Origin: Halorubrum sp. BOL3-1
GTDB lineage: Archaea > Halobacteriota > Halobacteria > Halobacteriales > Haloferacaceae
Direction: 5' to 3'
NCBI RefSeq assembly: GCF_004114375.1
Contig: NZ_CP034692.1
Span: forward strand, 248,001-312,000
Length of the DNA stretch: 64,000 nucleotides
The translations under genes and the position numbers were made by a program. Below the pieces are notes generated by a model. That model did no database searches, was not told the origin of the DNA, and was given only the letters and a program-made list of their open reading frames with translations. This document shows positions 8,555 to 16,801 of the stretch, piece after piece. Every line of letters begins with the position of its first letter. The stretch's first letter is position 1.

Positions 8555-9462
8555 CGCGGCTCACCCCCGACGCGGACGCGGCGTCCGCCGTCGGCGGCGG
8601 CATCCCCGTCGCTGTCGGCCGGTATCTCTTCTCCCGGTCCGTCTCCGGACCCCTCGCGGCCGTACCCGCCGAGATACGCCTCCCGAACCGTCTCGTCGCC
8701 GCGCACGTCTTCGGGCGGCCCGTCGGCGATCAGCTCGCCGCGGTGGAGGACGGCGATCCGGTCGGAGATGTCCATCACCACCTCCATGTTGTGTTCGATG
8801 AGCATCACCGAGTGGTCCGCGGCCACGTCCTCGATCAGCGCGACGACCTCGTCGACGCCCTCGCTCGACACGCCGGCTGTCGGCTCGTCGAGCAGGAGGA
8901 GGTCCGGGTCGCCGGCGAGCGCCACGCCGATCTCGAGGCTGCGCTTCTCGCCGTGGCTCAGGTTCTCCGTGACGGTCTCGGCCTCGCCCGCAAGCCCGAC
9001 CCGTTCGAGGATCCGAGTCGCCTCCGCGTAGTGGTCCCCGAAGTCGGTGACGTTGCGCCACAGCTTCCAGGAGTCGTTCCCCCGACCCGCCTGCGCAGCG
9101 ACCCGGACGTTCTCCAGCACCGACAGCGTCGGGAAGAGGTTCGTGATCTGGTACGACCGGTGGATCCCCGCGAGCGCCGTCTCGTTCGGGGAGGCGGCCG
9201 TGATATCGAGGGCCGAGCCCGTTCCGGCCGCCCCGGTGGATCTCGGTTCCGCGTCGCCGTCGGCGCGGTCGGGCGGGTCGAACCAGATGCGTCCGTCGGA
9301 CGGCTCCAACACGCCCGTGAGCAGGTTGAAGAACGTCGTCTTCCCCGCGCCGTTCGGGCCGATGATCGAACAGAGCTCGCCGGTCTCCAGCGCGAAGTCG
9401 ACGCCGTCGACGGCGGTGATTCCGCCGAAGCGCTTCGTGAGCCCGTCGGTCTCGAGCAGCAT
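8551..9462 (-). CDS. livG: ABC transporter ATP-binding protein (LivG)
   Basis: A 303-residue ATPase from the ATG at 9462, which overlaps the last base of the binding-protein stop codon. It has Walker A GPNGAGKTT, the signature LSHGEKRSLEIGVALAG (the LSHGE variant typical of LivG) and Walker B LLLLDEPTAG. About 40 extra residues between Walker A and the signature (around WFDPPDRADGDAEPRSTG) form a low-complexity insert. It energises transport with LivF. Confidence 0.92.
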   Translation of the reverse strand: MLLETDGLTKRFGGITAVDGVDFALETGELCSIIGPNGAGKTTFFNLLTGVLEPSDGRIWFDPPDRADGDAEPRSTGAAGTGSALDITAASPNETALAGIHRSYQITNLFPTLSVLENVRVAAQAGRGNDSWKLWRNVTDFGDHYAEATRILERVGLAGEAETVTENLSHGEKRSLEIGVALAGDPDLLLLDEPTAGVSSEGVDEVVALIEDVAADHSVMLIEHNMEVVMDISDRIAVLHRGELIADGPPEDVRGDETVREAYLGGYGREGSGDGPGEEIPADSDGDAAADGGRRVRVGGEPR

Positions 9463-10901
9463 TACAGCGAGCAGCCCGCGTCCGCTTCGGGGACCATTAC
9501 GTCCTCGGCGTCGAGCCGCTGCTCCGGCTCGCCGGGCATGATCGGCGCGTCCCACGTGTCGGCGTACTCGTCGCTGGTCGGGACGGGCCACGCGACCGTC
9601 ATCCCCGAGGCCGCTTGGTTGTTGTGTCCCTGGAACGTGTACCCGTCCGCGCCCTTCGGGGTCTCCGCGACGGTCATGCCCCGTAGCGCCTCAGCGATAT
9701 CGGCGCCGTCCGTAGACCCGGCCTCCGAGACGGCCTGCGAGAGCGCCGAGGCCGCGGTGAACGTCCCGGAGCTGAACAGGTCGGGGACGATACCGTACGC
9801 GTCGATGTGCATCCGTCGGAACTCCTCGTTGATCGGGTTGTCGTACTGGTTCCAGTGGTATCGGCTGGTGAACGGCCCGAGACCCGCGTCCTTGATGTCC
9901 TGCGCGGTGAAGTCCTCGCCCAACGCCGACTGGATGGTGCCGCCGATGAGCTTCGTCGTCAGCAGGGCGGCGAACCCGCCGAACACCTGGACGTCGAAGG
10001 AGACTGCCGAGGTGAGAAACTGCGGCAGCGTCGACGCCGTGAACCCGCCGACGACGCCCGTCGCGCCGTCCGAGATCGCCTGTTCGAAGAGCCCGTCGAA
10101 CTCGGAGTAGCCGACCTCGACGAACCGCGGCTCGAGGACGTCGACCCCCTGGCTCTCAAGGACCTCGGTGTAGTTGTCCGCGACGCTCTGGCCGAACGCG
10201 TTGTCGGACGCGAACACCGCGACGGTGTCGATGTCGAAGTTCTCGGCGACGTACGTCCCGCCCGCCCGCGCGTCCATCGCGGTGTGCTCGCTCGCGCGGA
10301 ACGCCAGCGGGTGGCAGAACTCGTCGCTCACCGTGATGCCCGCGTCGGCCGCGGGACCGATCAGGTAGGGCACGTCCGTCTCGTCGACGACGTTGTCGAT
10401 GAGTCGGCGCGCGCTGTCCGAGGAGGTCCCTCCGAACAGGACGTCGACCTCCTCGTCCAAGACGAGGTCGGTCGCGACGTTCTGGGCCGTCTCCGGGCTG
10501 AACCCGGTGTCCTCGACGATGATCTCGTAGGTCGGGCCGCCGTCGGGTTCGACCGTGTACGTTCCCGGCGTAACCTCCTCGATCGGGTCGAGGTCGTGTT
10601 TGTACGCCAGCCCGGAGTAGAACCCGCGGAGGCTGATCTGTCCGTAGTACTGGAGGTCGCCGGAAGTCGGCTGGAGCGCGCCGATCCGAACCGTCTCGCC
10701 GGAGAGGTCGCTGCCGCCGGAGCCGTCGCCCCCGTCAGAGCCGTCGGAGCCGTCGCCCCCGTCGTCAGAGCCGTCTGAGCCGTCGGAGCCGTCGCCGCCG
10801 TCTCCGCCGCCCGAACAGCCGGCCAATCCGGTGAGTCCGGCCGCGCCGACCGCGGCGCCGGTTCCTCGCAGATACGCTCGCCGTGTGTGTTCGTCTCGCA
10901 T
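9462..10901 (-). CDS. Liv-type substrate-binding lipoprotein, Tat-exported
   Basis: A 479-residue periplasmic-binding-protein-like receptor. The start is chosen at 10901 because it places the twin-arginine signal RRAYLRGTGAAVGAAGLTG directly at the N-terminus; the lipobox is LAGCSGG. A Gly/Ser/Asp linker, coded by a short tandem repeat at about 10710-10810, tethers the binding lobes, which begin at VRIGALQPTSGDLQYYG. This architecture is normal for haloarchaea, where solute receptors are folded lipoproteins. The ligand may be an amide, short acid or aromatic compound rather than an amino acid; context favours an acid that is CoA-activated. Confidence 0.9.
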   Translation of the reverse strand: MRDEHTRRAYLRGTGAAVGAAGLTGLAGCSGGGDGGDGSDGSDGSDDGGDGSDGSDGGDGSGGSDLSGETVRIGALQPTSGDLQYYGQISLRGFYSGLAYKHDLDPIEEVTPGTYTVEPDGGPTYEIIVEDTGFSPETAQNVATDLVLDEEVDVLFGGTSSDSARRLIDNVVDETDVPYLIGPAADAGITVSDEFCHPLAFRASEHTAMDARAGGTYVAENFDIDTVAVFASDNAFGQSVADNYTEVLESQGVDVLEPRFVEVGYSEFDGLFEQAISDGATGVVGGFTASTLPQFLTSAVSFDVQVFGGFAALLTTKLIGGTIQSALGEDFTAQDIKDAGLGPFTSRYHWNQYDNPINEEFRRMHIDAYGIVPDLFSSGTFTAASALSQAVSEAGSTDGADIAEALRGMTVAETPKGADGYTFQGHNNQAASGMTVAWPVPTSDEYADTWDAPIMPGEPEQRLDAEDVMVPEADAGCSL

Positions 10902-11024
10902 ACACTCTTCGAGGACGGACACCACAAAGAAGGCCCGAGTTAAGATGTTAACAGACCCCGAAGACGAGTGGAAACTCGCTCGCGACCGCGACCGAACGCG
11001 ACGGAGCGATCGGCCGTCAGAGGA

Positions 11025-11726
11025 CTACTCCAACCCGTCGAGCGCGGCGACGACGCTGCGGAGCAGCTTCTTCTCGCCGCGGCGCATGTTCTTTGAGACG
11101 GCCGCGGTGGAGACGTCGAACTCATCGGCCAGCGTCGACAGCGTCGCCTCGCGCGGTGACTCGAAGTAACCCTCGTCGGCCGCCGTCTCGATGGTCTCGC
11201 GCTCGACGTCGGTCAGGTCGCGGCACGCCTCCAGCATCGTCGAGGCCGCGTTCGCGTTCCGCATCGTGTCGAACAGCGCCTCCATCGACAGCTCCGAGCG
11301 GTCCTCGACGACGAACTCGTTGCCCTTCTCTAACTCGCGGAGCGCGTCCTCGGTCGTCTCTTCATCGTCGAACCCGACCTGCCACCGCTCGGAGCCGTCC
11401 GCGATACGGAAGGGACCGGTAATGTAGCCGCCGTGGTCCGTTATCGTCGACATCGCGTTCGTCTCCTCGATGACGGTGCGGATGATAGCGGTCCCGTCCC
11501 GCTTCGAGAACAGCCTGTACTCGGCCATGTTATCGTGGTCGCGGAGCGCCGAGAGCCCCTCTCCCAGCTCGTAGCGGTCCGGCGACTCGACGAGCAGCCG
11601 CGTCTCCAGCTGTTCGGCCGCCGTGTCCAGTTGCCAGTGCATCGCGGAGAAGGCGACGTCGTGGTCGGCGGAGGTGTCGATGAACGGGCAGTCGAACTGC
11701 TCCATGTCCATCGTGACGTCAAGCAT
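11025..11726 (-). CDS. HTH-10 family (Bat-like) transcriptional regulator
   Basis: A 233-residue regulator. The N-terminal 150 residues form an unassigned sensor region. The C-terminus has the HTH-10 block LTDVERETIETAADEGYF followed by a helix-turn-helix (LADEFDVSTAAVSKNMRRGE). It lies between the transporter and the ligase genes and is a good candidate local regulator of both. A strong TATA-like box and a GGGAGGAG ribosome-binding site precede the ATG. Confidence 0.88.
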   Translation of the reverse strand: MLDVTMDMEQFDCPFIDTSADHDVAFSAMHWQLDTAAEQLETRLLVESPDRYELGEGLSALRDHDNMAEYRLFSKRDGTAIIRTVIEETNAMSTITDHGGYITGPFRIADGSERWQVGFDDEETTEDALRELEKGNEFVVEDRSELSMEALFDTMRNANAASTMLEACRDLTDVERETIETAADEGYFESPREATLSTLADEFDVSTAAVSKNMRRGEKKLLRSVVAALDGLE

Positions 11727-11746
11727 GCTCCTCCCTTATTCCGTGC

Positions 11747-11755
11747 GTATATAAT
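11747..11755 (-). promoter_or_regulatory. TATA-like box of the HTH-10 regulator gene
   Basis: On the minus strand this reads ATTATATAC, 21 bp before the ATG at 11726. It is the only AT-rich patch in a GC-rich gap. A GGGAGGAG purine block sits directly before the start codon. Confidence 0.6.
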
Positions 11756-11804
11756 GGTTGTTCCTTCGGAATTCGCGGCGCGTCTCCGCCGGCCGCTCCG
11801 GCGC

Positions 11805-13394
11805 CTACTCCCCGAACCGCTCTTTCAGCGCCGCACGGTCGATCTTCGAGGGTCCCGAGGTCGGCATCTCGTCGACGAACGTCAGCTCTTTCGGGACCCC
11901 GTAGCGAGCGACCCGAGAGGCGAGGTGCGACTCGACGTCGTCGAGTGTCAGCGACCCGTCGACGACGAGGACGGCCTTGCCGACGGTCCCCCACTCCTCG
12001 CTCGGGACCCCGATCACGACCGCCTCCTCGATCGCGGGGTGATCGGTAAGCGCGTCCTCGACGCGGGGCGGGTAGACGTTCTCGCCGCCGGAGACGAACA
12101 TGTTCTTTTTGCGCCCCTCGATGTGGTAGTAGCCGTCGTCGTCGACGCGGGCCAGATCGCCGGTCGAGACCCAGTCACCGAAGGCCTCGGCGGTCTCCTC
12201 GGGGGCGTTTCGGTAGCCGTCGGCCGCGGCCGGGCCCGCCAGTTCGAGCTCTCCGACCGTTCCGTCGGGCACGGGACCGTCGTCGTCGACGACGCGCGCG
12301 TCGACCGCGAGCGCCGGCACGCCGACGCTCTTCGTCTTCTCCGGGGGGAAGCCGTCCGGCATCGCGAAGTTGTTCGGCCCGCACTCGGTGAGACCGTACC
12401 CCTGCGATATCTCGACGCCGCGGTCGCGCCACGCCGAAATGACGCTCTCCCGGCAGGGACCCCCGCCGCTCTTGACGAACCGCAGCGAGGAGAGGTCGGT
12501 GTCCTCCCACTCGTCGTGCCGCGCCATCATCCGCAACACGGCGGGGACCGCGACCAGCGTCGTCGCGGACTCGCGTTCGACGTCGCGTAAGACGCGGCCC
12601 GGGTCGACCTCCGGACTCAACAGGATCCGCCCGCCCATCTGGAAGAACGGAACCGTGAGGACGTTCCATCCGCCGGTGTGGAACATCGGGAACACCATCG
12701 GCGTCACGTCGTCCTCGCGGAGCCCCCACGCGGTGATCGTGTTGAACGCGTTCCACCGGATCGCCCCGTGGCTGATCACGGTCTCCTTCGGCGTCCCCGT
12801 CGACCCCCCGGTATGTAAGAAGAGGTGCGGGTCCGCGAGCGGGACGTCGGCGGTCTCGACGGGCGAGCCGTCCGCCGGGAGGTCCCGCGTGTACGGCCGC
12901 CACGCGTCGTCGCCGTCGGTCGGGATCGACCGGACGGCCGGCTCGACGTCGGCCCGCTCTAACGCGTCGACGACGTCGCCCTCGAACGGCGTCTCGACGA
13001 GGAGGAGCTCGGGGTCGACGGTGCCCAGCACGGCGGCGAGGTCGCGCTCCGCGAGCCGGTGTGAAAGCGGCGCGAGGACCGCTCCGGTCTTCCCGGTCGC
13101 GAAGAACAGGTCGACCAGTTCGACGCGGTTCCGAGAGACGACGGCGACCCGGTCGCCCGCGCCGACCCCGGCGCCCCGGAGGAACCGCGCGGTGCGGTTC
13201 GCGCGCTCGTCCAGCTCCGCGTAGGTGTACTCGGCGTTCGCGGCCGTGTCGGTGACGGCGACGCGGTCCGGCGAGAGCCGGGCGCGGCGGGCGGACAGCG
13301 ACCCGACCCAGTCGTAGCCGCGGTCGCCGTGCGGGTGCGGTCGCGGGTCGGCGTCGGACCCGTCGTCGGCCCGGGGATCGTTTTCCGTCGCCAT
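11805..13394 (-). CDS. AMP-dependent acyl-CoA synthetase/ligase
   Basis: A 529-residue ANL-superfamily ligase. The P-loop motif is LFLHTGGSTGTPKETVISHG, the A5 motif is ISQGYGLTECGP, the A7-A8 region is WVSTGDLARVDDDGYYHIEGRKKN (motif split here), and GPSKIDRAALKERF near the C-terminus holds the lysine for adenylation. It activates a carboxylic acid to its CoA thioester. One base separates it from the upstream hydrolase, so they form an operon. The chain length or aromatic nature of the acid is not visible. Confidence 0.9.
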   Translation of the reverse strand: MATENDPRADDGSDADPRPHPHGDRGYDWVGSLSARRARLSPDRVAVTDTAANAEYTYAELDERANRTARFLRGAGVGAGDRVAVVSRNRVELVDLFFATGKTGAVLAPLSHRLAERDLAAVLGTVDPELLLVETPFEGDVVDALERADVEPAVRSIPTDGDDAWRPYTRDLPADGSPVETADVPLADPHLFLHTGGSTGTPKETVISHGAIRWNAFNTITAWGLREDDVTPMVFPMFHTGGWNVLTVPFFQMGGRILLSPEVDPGRVLRDVERESATTLVAVPAVLRMMARHDEWEDTDLSSLRFVKSGGGPCRESVISAWRDRGVEISQGYGLTECGPNNFAMPDGFPPEKTKSVGVPALAVDARVVDDDGPVPDGTVGELELAGPAAADGYRNAPEETAEAFGDWVSTGDLARVDDDGYYHIEGRKKNMFVSGGENVYPPRVEDALTDHPAIEEAVVIGVPSEEWGTVGKAVLVVDGSLTLDDVESHLASRVARYGVPKELTFVDEMPTSGPSKIDRAALKERFGE

Positions 13395-13395
13395 C

Positions 13396-14202
13396 TCAGG
13401 CGACCTCGTTGAGGAAGGACCGCACGCGGTCGTTGACGCGCTCGCGCTCCTCGATCAAAAAGAGGTGCGGCCCGTCGTCGAACAGATCGACCTCGGCGTG
13501 CGAAAGCGGGTCCGCGAGCAGCCCCGCGTTCTCGACGGGGAGGACCCGGTCCGCGGTTCCGTGGAGGACGAGCGTCGGGACGGAGAGGGCACCGAGCCGG
13601 TCGCTCGCGTCGAACGCCGCCACCGCCGCGGCCTGCGCCTCCCGGCCCGTCGGCGTCGCGTCGCCCGCCAGCCGCCAGTCGACGATGCGCTCGACGAGGT
13701 CCGGCTCGCGCTCGTAGAAGCCGTCGGAGACCGCCGGCTCCATCAGATATCGGACCCGCTCTCGGGGGTCGATGTCCTCGGGGGCGGCGAAGATGTGCTC
13801 CCGTACCTCGGGGGGCGTCGGGGCGGCCTCATCGCCGCCCGGCGATGTACACAGCAGGGTCAGCGAGGCGACGCGGTCGTCCGAGAGCGCCAGCTCCTGC
13901 GCGATCATCCCGCCCATCGACGCGCCGCAGACGTGGACCGCGTCGACGCCGCGGTCGTCGAGGACCGCGACCGCGTCGGCCGCCATCCCGGCGACGGTGT
14001 ACGGTCCCTCGGGGGCGTCCGAGCCCCCGGTGCCGCGGTTGTCCGGCCGGATGACCTCGTGGTCGTCCGCGAGCGCTTCGGCGAGCCACCGCCACATCCA
14101 GCGGCCGTACCCGAGTCCTTCGAGCAGCAGCACGGTCGGTCCCCCGGGGTCCCCGTCGACGGCGTACTCGATCGTCACGCCGTCGCGTGTCACAGTGGGC
14201 AT
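13396..14202 (-). CDS. Alpha/beta hydrolase
   Basis: About 268 residues from ATG 14202 (alternative ATG at 14229). Motifs are the oxyanion strand VLLLEGLGYGRWMW, the nucleophile elbow VCGASMGGMIAQEL with catalytic Ser, LVLHGTADRVLPVENA with Asp, and DDGPHLFLIEE with His. It resembles 3-oxoadipate enol-lactonase/esterase-type hydrolases. It is the first gene of a two-gene operon with the acyl-CoA ligase, suggesting that it releases the acid that the ligase activates. Confidence 0.82.
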   Translation of the reverse strand: MPTVTRDGVTIEYAVDGDPGGPTVLLLEGLGYGRWMWRWLAEALADDHEVIRPDNRGTGGSDAPEGPYTVAGMAADAVAVLDDRGVDAVHVCGASMGGMIAQELALSDDRVASLTLLCTSPGGDEAAPTPPEVREHIFAAPEDIDPRERVRYLMEPAVSDGFYEREPDLVERIVDWRLAGDATPTGREAQAAAVAAFDASDRLGALSVPTLVLHGTADRVLPVENAGLLADPLSHAEVDLFDDGPHLFLIEERERVNDRVRSFLNEVA

Positions 14203-14401
14203 GCTCGGATCGAGCACGCCGTCCTCCATCAACCCGAGTGTTAACGTTTCAACCACCGGCGACGAGGACGGTCCCAATCCGCCGAGGCACACACTCAACT
14301 CCGTCCCCGGCGACGGGGACCGGCGTCAGGCGCGGGGATACCTCGGACCCTGACGCCGGGACCGGATCGACCGCGTCCGCGACACCGAGCGCACCCTCCA
14401 C

Positions 14402-14411
14402 GACTTTTTAA
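14402..14411 (+). promoter_or_regulatory. TATA-like box of the aMBF1 gene
   Basis: The sequence actttttaac lies 24-33 bp upstream of the ATG at 14435. That is the expected spacing for leaderless haloarchaeal transcripts. Confidence 0.6.
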
Positions 14412-14434
14412 CGGTCCGGGTCACTACACCGGGT

Positions 14435-14989
14435 ATGCCGAAGTACTCGACGGGCGGCGGCGGCGGCGGCGACGACGGCGACGCGTGCGAGCTCTGCGGG
14501 CGCGAGACCACGGACCTCCGGAAGGCGACGGTCGCCGGCGCGAAGCTGCTCGTGTGTTCGAACTGCCGTCCCCACGACGACGCCGGGAACGCCCCGAGCG
14601 GGGGCGGCGGATCCCGCGGCGGATCGCGCGGGGGGAGTTCCGGCGGCGCCGGCTCCGGCTCGGAACCGACCGAGAGCCGGAACAAGGAGCTCGCCCGGAA
14701 ACAGGCGAAGATGTACGGCTCCGCGACCGGCGACTCGAAGCGCTGGGAGGAGGAGGGGACGAGCTACGAGTCCGACCGCCTCCCGTACCTCGTCTCCGGC
14801 TACGGCGACGTCGTCACCGAGGCGCGGCAGGACGCCGGGCTGACCGTCGAGGAGGTCGCGGCCGAGCTGGAGGTCGACGAGGACGACCTCCTCGCGGTCG
14901 AGGACGGACGTGCCGCGACCGCGAACGTGGGGGGGTCGGTCGTGCGCGCGCTCGAGGAGCGGTTCGGGATCGACGTCGTCGACGAGTGA
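14435..14989 (+). CDS. Multiprotein bridging factor 1-like protein (aMBF1)
   Basis: A 184-residue protein. The N-terminal zinc ribbon is CELCGRET...LVCSNCRPHD, then comes a glycine/serine-rich linker, and the C-terminal Cro/XRE-type HTH has ARQDAGLTVEEVAAELEVDE and ALEERFGIDVVDE. This order is that of archaeal MBF1, which bridges TBP to regulators in eukaryotes and is linked to translation in archaea. A TATA-like cttttta about 27 bp upstream implies a leaderless transcript. Confidence 0.9.
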   Translation: MPKYSTGGGGGGDDGDACELCGRETTDLRKATVAGAKLLVCSNCRPHDDAGNAPSGGGGSRGGSRGGSSGGAGSGSEPTESRNKELARKQAKMYGSATGDSKRWEEEGTSYESDRLPYLVSGYGDVVTEARQDAGLTVEEVAAELEVDEDDLLAVEDGRAATANVGGSVVRALEERFGIDVVDE

Positions 14990-15053
14990 CTCGCCTCGCC
15001 CGCCGTCCCGCCGAGTCGAAACCACCAACTCGGACCGGGGCGACCACTCGCCA

Positions 15054-16262
15054 ATGAAGGCGATCAAGGACAGCGTTCACGGCCACGTCCGGCTCGGCGA
15101 CGTCGCGGCCGAGCTGGTCGACGCGCCGGCGTTCCAGCGGCTGCGACACATCAAACAGCTGTCCACGGTCCGGCTCGTCTATCCCTCCGCGAACCACACG
15201 CGGTTCGAACACAGCCTCGGCGTCTACCACCTCGCGGGCCGGGCGGTCGAGGGGCTCGGCGTCGACGACGACACCGCGGCCCACGTCCGCGCCGCGGCGA
15301 TGCTCCACGACGTCGGTCACGGCCCGTACGGCCACCAGACCGAGGGGGTCATCCGGCGCGCGACCGGGCGCGACCACGACGACGTGGGATGGCTGCTCAC
15401 CGACGCGGACCGCGAGGTGTGTCAGGTACTCGAACGCAACGACCTCGACCCGGAGCGCGTCGCCGCCCTGATCGACGGGGAGGGCGCGCTCGGTCCCCTC
15501 GTCTCGGGGGAGCTCGACGTCGACCGGATGGACTACCTCGTGCGCGACGCCCACCACACCGGCGTCCCGTACGGTACCGTCGACACGGGTCGGCTCGTCA
15601 CCGAACTCCGGCTCGCCGGCGGCGACGATCCGGCGGGACCCGAGGCCGACGCCGACCTCGTCTTGGACGAGGGGAACGTCGCCACCGCCGAGAGCCTGCT
15701 CGTCGCGCGCTCGCTGATGAACGCCGTCGTCTACCGCCACCACGTCTCCCGCGTCGCGGGCGCGATGCTGGAGCGCGCCTGCGAGCGGTACCTCGACCGG
15801 ACCGAGACCGGCATCGAGGCCTTCCGCCGGATGGCGGACCACGACCTCCTCGTCGAACTGCGCGACCGCGTCCCGGCGCTCGGCGCGCGCATCGAGCGGC
15901 GAGACCTCTACAAGCGCGCCGTCTGGGCCGAACTCGACGAGGTGCCGACCGGCACGGTCGACGCCGGACGCGCCGAAGAGCGGGCGGCCGAGCGGGAGAT
16001 CGCCGACGTCGTCGGAATCGACCGCGACGCGGTCGTCGTCGACATCCCCTCGCGCCCGGCGCTCAAGGAGTCCGGCTCCGCGGTCGTCGTCGACGGCGTC
16101 CCCCAGCGGCTGGAGGACGCCTCGGAGCTCGTGGCCGGCCTCCGGGCCGCCGAGCGGCGGCGCTGGACGCTCGGGGTCTACTGTCCGGCCGAACACGTCG
16201 ACGCGGTCGCGACCGCGGCGCGGGACGTGCTGGGGCTCCGCGGCGTCGGCGCGCGGGCGTAA
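15054..16262 (+). CDS. HD-domain phosphohydrolase (SAMHD1/dGTPase-like), copy 1
   Basis: A 402-residue protein. It starts with KDSVHGHVRLGDVAAELVD and has the metal-binding set RFEHSLGVYHLA, AAMLHDVGHGPYGH (HD dyad) and DRMDYLVRDAHHTG (distal Asp). This is the COG1078/SAMHD1-like layout, predicted to hydrolyse dNTPs or related nucleotides. Residues 55-260 are very close to the second copy at 16802, pointing to a local duplication; the C-terminal third diverges. Confidence 0.88.
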   Translation: MKAIKDSVHGHVRLGDVAAELVDAPAFQRLRHIKQLSTVRLVYPSANHTRFEHSLGVYHLAGRAVEGLGVDDDTAAHVRAAAMLHDVGHGPYGHQTEGVIRRATGRDHDDVGWLLTDADREVCQVLERNDLDPERVAALIDGEGALGPLVSGELDVDRMDYLVRDAHHTGVPYGTVDTGRLVTELRLAGGDDPAGPEADADLVLDEGNVATAESLLVARSLMNAVVYRHHVSRVAGAMLERACERYLDRTETGIEAFRRMADHDLLVELRDRVPALGARIERRDLYKRAVWAELDEVPTGTVDAGRAEERAAEREIADVVGIDRDAVVVDIPSRPALKESGSAVVVDGVPQRLEDASELVAGLRAAERRRWTLGVYCPAEHVDAVATAARDVLGLRGVGARA

Positions 16263-16266
16263 CGGC

Positions 16267-16671
16267 TCAGTCGTCCTTCGGCGCCGGAACCGCGAACACC
16301 GGCCGCTCGGTCCCCAAGATCACGTCCTGCGTCACGCTCCCGAAGACGGCCTTCCCGGTCGGGCGTCGCTTCCGGCCGGAGACGCAGATCGCGTCCGCGT
16401 CGACGTCGGCGGCGGCCACGAGCAGCTCGTCCGCCGGGAGACCGCTCGCCGCGTAGTGGACGCAGTTGACGCCGGCGTCTTCGAGGGTCTCTCGGGCGCG
16501 TCGCACCGCCGAGAGCTGTTGAACCGAGGCGCCTTCAGGGTTCTCCTGAAACACGTGACACAGGTGGGCCGTCACCTCGCCCTCCTCGACCGGGATGTCC
16601 GCGATCGCTTCCGCCTGCGCGACCGCACGGTCGTCTTCCACGTTGTCGATCCCCACGAGTACGTCATACAT
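16267..16671 (-). CDS. Universal stress protein (UspA family)
   Basis: About 134 residues from ATG 16671, beginning YDVLVGIDNVEDDRAVAQAEA. The C-terminal half holds ADAICVSGRKRRPTGKAVFG and TQDVILGTERPVFAVP. The latter resembles the Usp ATP-loop region but the glycine spacing is altered. It is convergent with the first HD gene (4-bp gap) and divergent from the second. A TATA-like box at 16694-16703 precedes the start. Confidence 0.85.
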   Translation of the reverse strand: MYDVLVGIDNVEDDRAVAQAEAIADIPVEEGEVTAHLCHVFQENPEGASVQQLSAVRRARETLEDAGVNCVHYAASGLPADELLVAAADVDADAICVSGRKRRPTGKAVFGSVTQDVILGTERPVFAVPAPKDD

Positions 16672-16693
16672 GGTCGACTGTTCGGGTACCGGA

Positions 16694-16703
16694 CGTATAA
16701 ATC
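16694..16703 (-). promoter_or_regulatory. TATA-like box of the UspA gene
   Basis: The minus strand reads GATTTATACG, 23-32 bp before the ATG at 16671. Confidence 0.6.
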
Positions 16704-16770
16704 GTGCTGGCCGTTCCAGACCTCGGCAACGGTGCCGACACCGGTCGGAAGGTCTCCCGAGACGCGCGTC

Positions 16771-16780
16771 GTTTTTAAAC
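16771..16780 (+). promoter_or_regulatory. TATA-like box of the second HD gene
   Basis: The sequence gtttttaaac lies 22-31 bp before the ATG at 16802. Together with the UspA box it makes a compact divergent promoter region of about 130 bp. Confidence 0.6.
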
Positions 16781-16801
16781 AGTGCCGCCGAAAGCGGACG
16801 C

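Noticed and set aside
9807-10778. 323-codon plus-strand frame opposite the binding protein
   Set aside because: Arg/Val-rich antisense shadow of the solute-binding lipoprotein gene.
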